In this document: piece after piece, positions 59,671 through 64,000 of the stretch
How the letters are laid out: each line of letters starts with the position of its first letter
Numbering within the stretch: position 1 is the stretch's first letter
Origin: Verrucomicrobiia bacterium
GTDB taxonomy: Bacteria > Verrucomicrobiota > Verrucomicrobiia > Limisphaerales > UBA1100
Direction: 5' to 3'
Assembly: GCA_014239365.1 (NCBI GenBank)
Contig: JAAZZB010000084.1
Coordinates: 21,980-85,979 of the forward strand
DNA length: 64,000 bases
Notes under the pieces: model-generated
What the model saw: only the letters and a program-made list of their open reading frames with translations
What the model was told of the DNA's origin: nothing
Database searches by the model: none
Made by a program: the position numbers and the translations under genes

Positions 59671-62600
59671 TTATTTAATCATCAAAAACGCAAACAAGTC
59701 CCGCACTTGCTGCGGCGTGAGTGCATCGAGCAATCCTTCGGGCATCAGCGAGACGGGCATCGCCTGGAGGTCTTTGATTTCGTTGCGGGGGAGGGTGATC
59801 GAGTTTTGGGCGAGGTCGCGCAGCACGATGAATTTCGGCGCAGTTTGGGCGATGAATCCGGTGAGGCGTTGTTTGTCTTTGGTCACCACAGTGAATCCGG
59901 CGTACTCCTCACGAATGCCGAGGCTCGGATCCACCACGGCGGGGATGAGAAATCCCGGGTTATTCAACTGATACGCATCGAGGCTCGGGCCGATGTTGCC
60001 GCCTTGGCCGCGTAGGCGATGGCACGCGGCGCAGGCGATTGCAAAAACCAGTTTGCCCGCCTTGGCGTCGCCTTTGTTTTCGGCGATGAGCGCGGCGACG
60101 GCTTGCATCCGCTGCTGCTTCGCTTCGGTGCTTTGGCGCAATTGGCCCCAATGTTTTTTGACGAGCGCGTTGATGGTTTTTTGTTTGTGGCTTTGCATCG
60201 CCAACACCGTGGCGGGACGGACGTCTTCGCGTTTGATTTTGCCCGCGTCGATGGCAGTGATGAATTCCAACGACCAATTCGCGCGGCTGCTTAAAATATT
60301 CTGCGCGGACTCACGCTCGCGTTGTGGCGATTCCGCATAGCGCGTCAGTAACGCCGTGCCCACTGAATCATTTTCAAAACGCTGCAGCGCGGTCATCAAC
60401 TCGATGCGGCGGCCGCTGTTCTTTTCCGTCTTGAATTGCGCGAGCAACAAATCCAGCGCGTGGTCGCTGCGGCGTTCGGAAAGCAGTTTGGTTAATGCGC
60501 GCCGTTCAGTGGCGGAGGTCTTTGGGTTTTTCACCAGCGCGATGGCTTCGTCCATTGCTTCGGGCAGGCCCAATCGTGTGGCGAGGCTGATCAACGTCGG
60601 CGTGTGTTTGCTGGTGTTCCACAATTTGCCGGTCTCGGCCAACAACGTCTTGGGCGGGTTTTGCACCGCATTGCCGCGGAGACCTTCTTCCATTCCGGCG
60701 GCGAATTGGATGCGGTCCGCAGCGGTGGGGGCGAGGGCGAGTAAGCGGGCGGCGGTTCTGAGATTGGCGGTGGTTGGCTCGGCGGTGAAGCGTTGGCCGA
60801 GGCGTTTGATGAGGTGCGTTTGGGTCATCGGCGCTGCCCAAAGGGATTTGTCGGCAAGCAGTTTGGTGAGTTGCTGGCTGTCGCTGACGGCTTTGTTTTC
60901 GATGGCCCACCAAATGAGCAGCGGGATGTGTTTGTCGTTTGTGTCCTCATTACGGCGGATGAGCGCGGCGAGGATTGGGAAACTATCCTTGGCGGCCCAG
61001 CGTTTGCAGGAGGCGGCGAGGCAACTGCGGACTTCAGAGTGCGTTTCGGTTTTTGCCAGTGCGATGAGTTTGACGCGGAGAATGGGGGTCATCGTGTGGT
61101 CATCGCCGAGGAAGCGGATGGTCCAGTGGCGGATGAACGGATGCGAGTGAGTGAGGGTGTGTTCGGCAAGGTATGGGTTGAAGCCGCCGCAATGATTGAT
61201 GGCCCAGAAACATTCGAGGGCAAATTGGCCTTTGCCTTTCATCATCAAACTAGTGAGGAGGGGCACGATGGATTGATCGCGGCGATCGGCAAGTAAACGC
61301 TGGGCGGTTTGGCGGTGCCATTTGTTTTTGTGTTTTAAAACATTGATGAGTTGGCTGCTGGTGAGTTTGCCGAGGTTGGAGGGTTTGCTGGGCTTTGCGT
61401 TTTTGGCGTGCATTCGGTAAATGCGGCCGCTGGATTTGTGCCACGTGTCGCGTGGGTCGAGATGGCTCAGGCGGCTGTCGTACCAATCGGCAAAGTACAC
61501 CGCGCCATCGGGGCCGGCTTTGGTGTCCACGATGCGGAACCAGCGATCGTCGGTGGTAACCATCGGTGGCGTGTCGACGGTGCGGAAGGTGGAAGTGTCC
61601 GCGTAGAGTTTGCTGGCTTGCACGCGATTCACCAGCGACATACCGGCGATGATGTGGCCTTCGTAGTTCGGCAGCGCGCCGCCTTCGTAAACAATCATCG
61701 ATTGTGGAAACCGCTTCGTGTAGCCCTCGTGCGCCATGTGTTTGTAAAACCCAAACGCATGCGGGTTGATCAGCGGCCCGTGCTTGGCCCAGCCTTTGAT
61801 GTAGCAACCCCCTTGCACGTAGTGGACGCCGCGGGTGTTGCCGTAGTTGGTGCCGGAGAGCGTTCGGCCGTTGCGATCAAAATCGAGGCAATACGTATTG
61901 CCGCCGCCCTCAGCAAAAACCTCAAAGCGTTTGGTCGGCGGATGATAGCGCCAAATCGCTTGGCCGAGAAATTTGATGCCCTGAATTTCCGCCGTGCACG
62001 TGCTGCCGTGCGCGCCGTAAATCCAACCGTCCGGCCCCCAGCGTAGGCTGTTTGCGCCGGAGTGGGTGTCCTCCAATCCAAAGCCGGTGAGGTGCACCGT
62101 GGGATCGCCATCGGGAATGTCGTCGCCATTTTTGTCCGGATAAAAAAGCAAGTACGGCGGCATTAACACCCACGCGCCGTCGCGGCCGGTGATGACGCTG
62201 CGCGCCATATTCAAGCCGTCGAGGAACGTCTTGTGTTTGTCGAAAACGCCATCGCCGTTGGTGTCCTCGTGGATGGTGATTTTGTCTTTGCCGCGAAAAT
62301 GATTGGGCGGCGGCGGCGGCACCTTGTTGTACACCGCGCGCAGATACTTATCGTACTCTAAAATTTTGATGCCCGCCGGAAAGGGATACTGCAAATACTG
62401 CGTCACCCACATTCGCCCGCGCTCATCGAAATACATATTGAGCGGCTGCGCCACCGCCGGTTCGTGTGCCACCACCTGCATCGCCAGCCCCTCGGCCATT
62501 TTTAATTTCTTAATGCCCTCGGCGGGAGTGGAAGGCATCGACCCATCCGTCAACGCCCCGCGCCCTTTGAAGTTCTCAACAAACGGCTTCAGCGAATCGC

Positions 62601-62697
62601 CAAACTTTTCCTTCGGCTTATCCGCCCCAACCAAACAAATTGAAATCGTGAGAAAGCAAACAACAATCAATCGGTGCATCCGAGGAGTGTGCCGCAC
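59671..62697 (-). CDS. PVC-type c-type cytochrome / membrane-bound dehydrogenase-like protein
   Basis: Beta-propeller-like N-terminal half, HEAT-like middle, C-terminal FAIACAACHRLRGQGGNIGPSL heme-binding CxxCH. Confidence 0.92.
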   Translation of the reverse strand: MRHTPRMHRLIVVCFLTISICLVGADKPKEKFGDSLKPFVENFKGRGALTDGSMPSTPAEGIKKLKMAEGLAMQVVAHEPAVAQPLNMYFDERGRMWVTQYLQYPFPAGIKILEYDKYLRAVYNKVPPPPPNHFRGKDKITIHEDTNGDGVFDKHKTFLDGLNMARSVITGRDGAWVLMPPYLLFYPDKNGDDIPDGDPTVHLTGFGLEDTHSGANSLRWGPDGWIYGAHGSTCTAEIQGIKFLGQAIWRYHPPTKRFEVFAEGGGNTYCLDFDRNGRTLSGTNYGNTRGVHYVQGGCYIKGWAKHGPLINPHAFGFYKHMAHEGYTKRFPQSMIVYEGGALPNYEGHIIAGMSLVNRVQASKLYADTSTFRTVDTPPMVTTDDRWFRIVDTKAGPDGAVYFADWYDSRLSHLDPRDTWHKSSGRIYRMHAKNAKPSKPSNLGKLTSSQLINVLKHKNKWHRQTAQRLLADRRDQSIVPLLTSLMMKGKGQFALECFWAINHCGGFNPYLAEHTLTHSHPFIRHWTIRFLGDDHTMTPILRVKLIALAKTETHSEVRSCLAASCKRWAAKDSFPILAALIRRNEDTNDKHIPLLIWWAIENKAVSDSQQLTKLLADKSLWAAPMTQTHLIKRLGQRFTAEPTTANLRTAARLLALAPTAADRIQFAAGMEEGLRGNAVQNPPKTLLAETGKLWNTSKHTPTLISLATRLGLPEAMDEAIALVKNPKTSATERRALTKLLSERRSDHALDLLLAQFKTEKNSGRRIELMTALQRFENDSVGTALLTRYAESPQRERESAQNILSSRANWSLEFITAIDAGKIKREDVRPATVLAMQSHKQKTINALVKKHWGQLRQSTEAKQQRMQAVAALIAENKGDAKAGKLVFAIACAACHRLRGQGGNIGPSLDAYQLNNPGFLIPAVVDPSLGIREEYAGFTVVTKDKQRLTGFIAQTAPKFIVLRDLAQNSITLPRNEIKDLQAMPVSLMPEGLLDALTPQQVRDLFAFLMIK

Positions 62698-62716
62698 CCC
62701 CGCTGCGCGTCAAAGA

Positions 62717-62926
62717 AAAACCCCCGCCAACCTCGGAAACTGCTTCGCCAAGCTCGGCGAAGTTCACGCAGCGTCCAGCATGGTAATTGCCGACAGTGGT
62801 AACGCCCTCGCCGTTCACGGAAACGCCTTCGCCTCCCTCGGCGAAGCCTTCGCCGGCCTTGGAAATGCCCTCGCCAACCTCGGCGACCTCCTCGCCATCA
62901 ACGACAAAACACCCGCCAGAACCAGA
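62717..62926. repeat. 21-bp tandem repeat array, about 10 degenerate units
   Basis: Units such as aacgccttcgcctccctcggc, gaagccttcgccggccttgga, aatgccctcgccaacctcggc at 21-nt spacing. Confidence 0.85.
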
Positions 62927-62937
62927 AACCGTGTGCG

Positions 62938-62954
62938 TTGGGTTCGATTCCCAA
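62938..62954 (+). other. tRNA T-arm-like hairpin (ttggg-ttcgatt-cccaa)
   Basis: 5-bp stem, 7-nt loop with GGTTCGATTCC; no complete tRNA cloverleaf found upstream. Confidence 0.35.
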
Positions 62955-63043
62955 AACACATCCTACTCTTTTCCACACTATCCCAATTGAAATCTGTGGG
63001 TTCCTTGGATTCTTTGGATTTGGCTCAGAGAGTGGTCAGGGGA

Positions 63044-63670
63044 TTATCCCCCTATTCCCCGTAGTCTCCATTTGCCTTGAGTCTTTCTGATGATGTAAAT
63101 GAAGGCTTTTTCGTACTTCACCATTCTTTTACCCCCGTCTTTAGGCTTACTTGCATCGCAATACATGTCACCCGCTTGTGGTTTATAGAACCTCATTAAC
63201 CTCATGGCATTGAAATCCCCTTGCTCGGCCGCTTTGCGGATGTTCGTAAGAAACTCGCTGTCTTCGACTGGGGAAAGCTGAATCTTCAATTTGCTAGCAA
63301 TAGCATCTTTGGGAGCGTCTTCCTCAAAAGCAATTTCCGCAAATTTAGGCCACATCTCCTTGAATCGTTCTTGGGGGTATTCCTTGCCAGAGTCTATTGC
63401 AATGACTTTATCAGACAAATCAAAGGACATCTGTTTGCCACCATCAGCCAATGATTTAATGACTTCAGTGACAAACTCTTCTGCTGTTAACTCTTTAACT
63501 AGCTTTGCTGTAGTGCTGTTTTTGTCATCAACCTTAGATGGAGTTTCTTTTTCTACCTTCTTCTTGGCAGATTTTTCAGGAGTATTGTTGCTCTCTTTGG
63601 TGTTAGTGGGTTGCTCCTTCCCACAACCAACAACCAACAAACCTATCAAAATTGGAATCAGTACTTTCAT
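63044..63670 (-). CDS. hypothetical lipoprotein
   Basis: MKVLIPILIGLLVVGCGKEQ lipobox; K/E/T-rich linker; AT-richer than the rest of the window. Confidence 0.7.
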   Translation of the reverse strand: MKVLIPILIGLLVVGCGKEQPTNTKESNNTPEKSAKKKVEKETPSKVDDKNSTTAKLVKELTAEEFVTEVIKSLADGGKQMSFDLSDKVIAIDSGKEYPQERFKEMWPKFAEIAFEEDAPKDAIASKLKIQLSPVEDSEFLTNIRKAAEQGDFNAMRLMRFYKPQAGDMYCDASKPKDGGKRMVKYEKAFIYIIRKTQGKWRLRGIGG

Positions 63671-63763
63671 CTCTGAGAGAATCCTACCCCACCATCCTGA
63701 TTCAGAGAAGCTCAGAAGACCAAGAGAATTCAAATAAGACAGATAATCAGGGATAAACAGCCA

Positions 63764-64000
63764 TTACACCACACCCAGTCTCTTCAAGATCATGTACTGA
63801 ACCCATTCGTCAGGTTCAGCATTTCTCGCCAATTCCATGTCGATCTGGTTCTGTCTCATACCCTGCCACCTACGAACCTGTTTTTGCTTCTGGACTCGTT
63901 CTTCCTTCTTCTGTTGACGTTTGTGTTTGAACGGAGTCAGGAGGGAGTCTCTCTTTTCCTTGTCGATCAATCCCCGATGATACATCTCCCAGACATCGGG
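63764..64000 (-). CDS. hypothetical charged protein, 5'-partial at window edge
   Basis: Frame remains open upstream of Met 63985 to the window end. Confidence 0.55.
   Translation of the reverse strand, partial: PDVWEMYHRGLIDKEKRDSLLTPFKHKRQQKKEERVQKQKQVRRWQGMRQNQIDMELARNAEPDEWVQYMILKRLGVV

Noticed and set aside
62717-62926. CRISPR or satellite-like array
   Set aside because: Units are contiguous 21-mers without spacers and keep a codon-like period, so a tandem repeat fits better
62860-62965. Complete tRNA gene ending at the TTCGATT hairpin
   Set aside because: No matching acceptor 5' strand, D-arm or anticodon arm could be found upstream
62303-63064. 253-aa plus-strand ORF spanning the cytochrome 5' end and the 21-bp array
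   Set aside because: First half is antisense to the cytochrome gene; only the repeat part is of interest and is reported as a repeat, not a CDS

Overview
GC-rich window, about 64 kb, from a bacterial chromosome. Gene content is most consistent with Verrucomicrobiota/PVC (DapL, PVC-type cytochrome, sulfatase/FGE, GYF/pseudopilin proteins, McsA-McsB-ClpC, Mla system); this is an inference from content only. It is mostly a housekeeping and metabolic backbone: aroC, prepilin peptidase, aroE, acs, lolC/D-like, branched-chain aminotransferase, mcsA-mcsB-clpC, mlaE-F-D, rsmI, hemQ, hisS, xylB, hpf, bioF-bioA, symporter pair, miaB, rpmI-rplT-pheS-pheT, dapL. I saw no rRNA, complete tRNA, CRISPR array or transposase. 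Main points of interest: (1) a secreted LHH-nuclease toxin with an overlapping SUKH-like immunity gene; (2) a VapBC-like toxin-antitoxin pair inside the pheS-pheT operon, coupled by 4-nt overlaps; (3) a palindromic repeat inserted in frame in bioA, resembling an intergenic repeat next to acs; (4) an FGE with both catalytic Cys residues next to a sulfatase whose formylglycine position is Gly; (5) a type IV pseudopilin apparently carrying a C-type-lectin-like domain, interrupted by an in-frame TGA; (6) two more broken genes (Nramp frameshift, in-frame TAA in a charged repeat protein); (7) a chimeric scar made of two neighbouring genes; (8) a 21-bp tandem array and a tRNA T-arm-like hairpin at a composition boundary near the 3' end; (9) a multi-hairpin intergenic element. 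All family assignments come from reading translated sequence; no database search was run.
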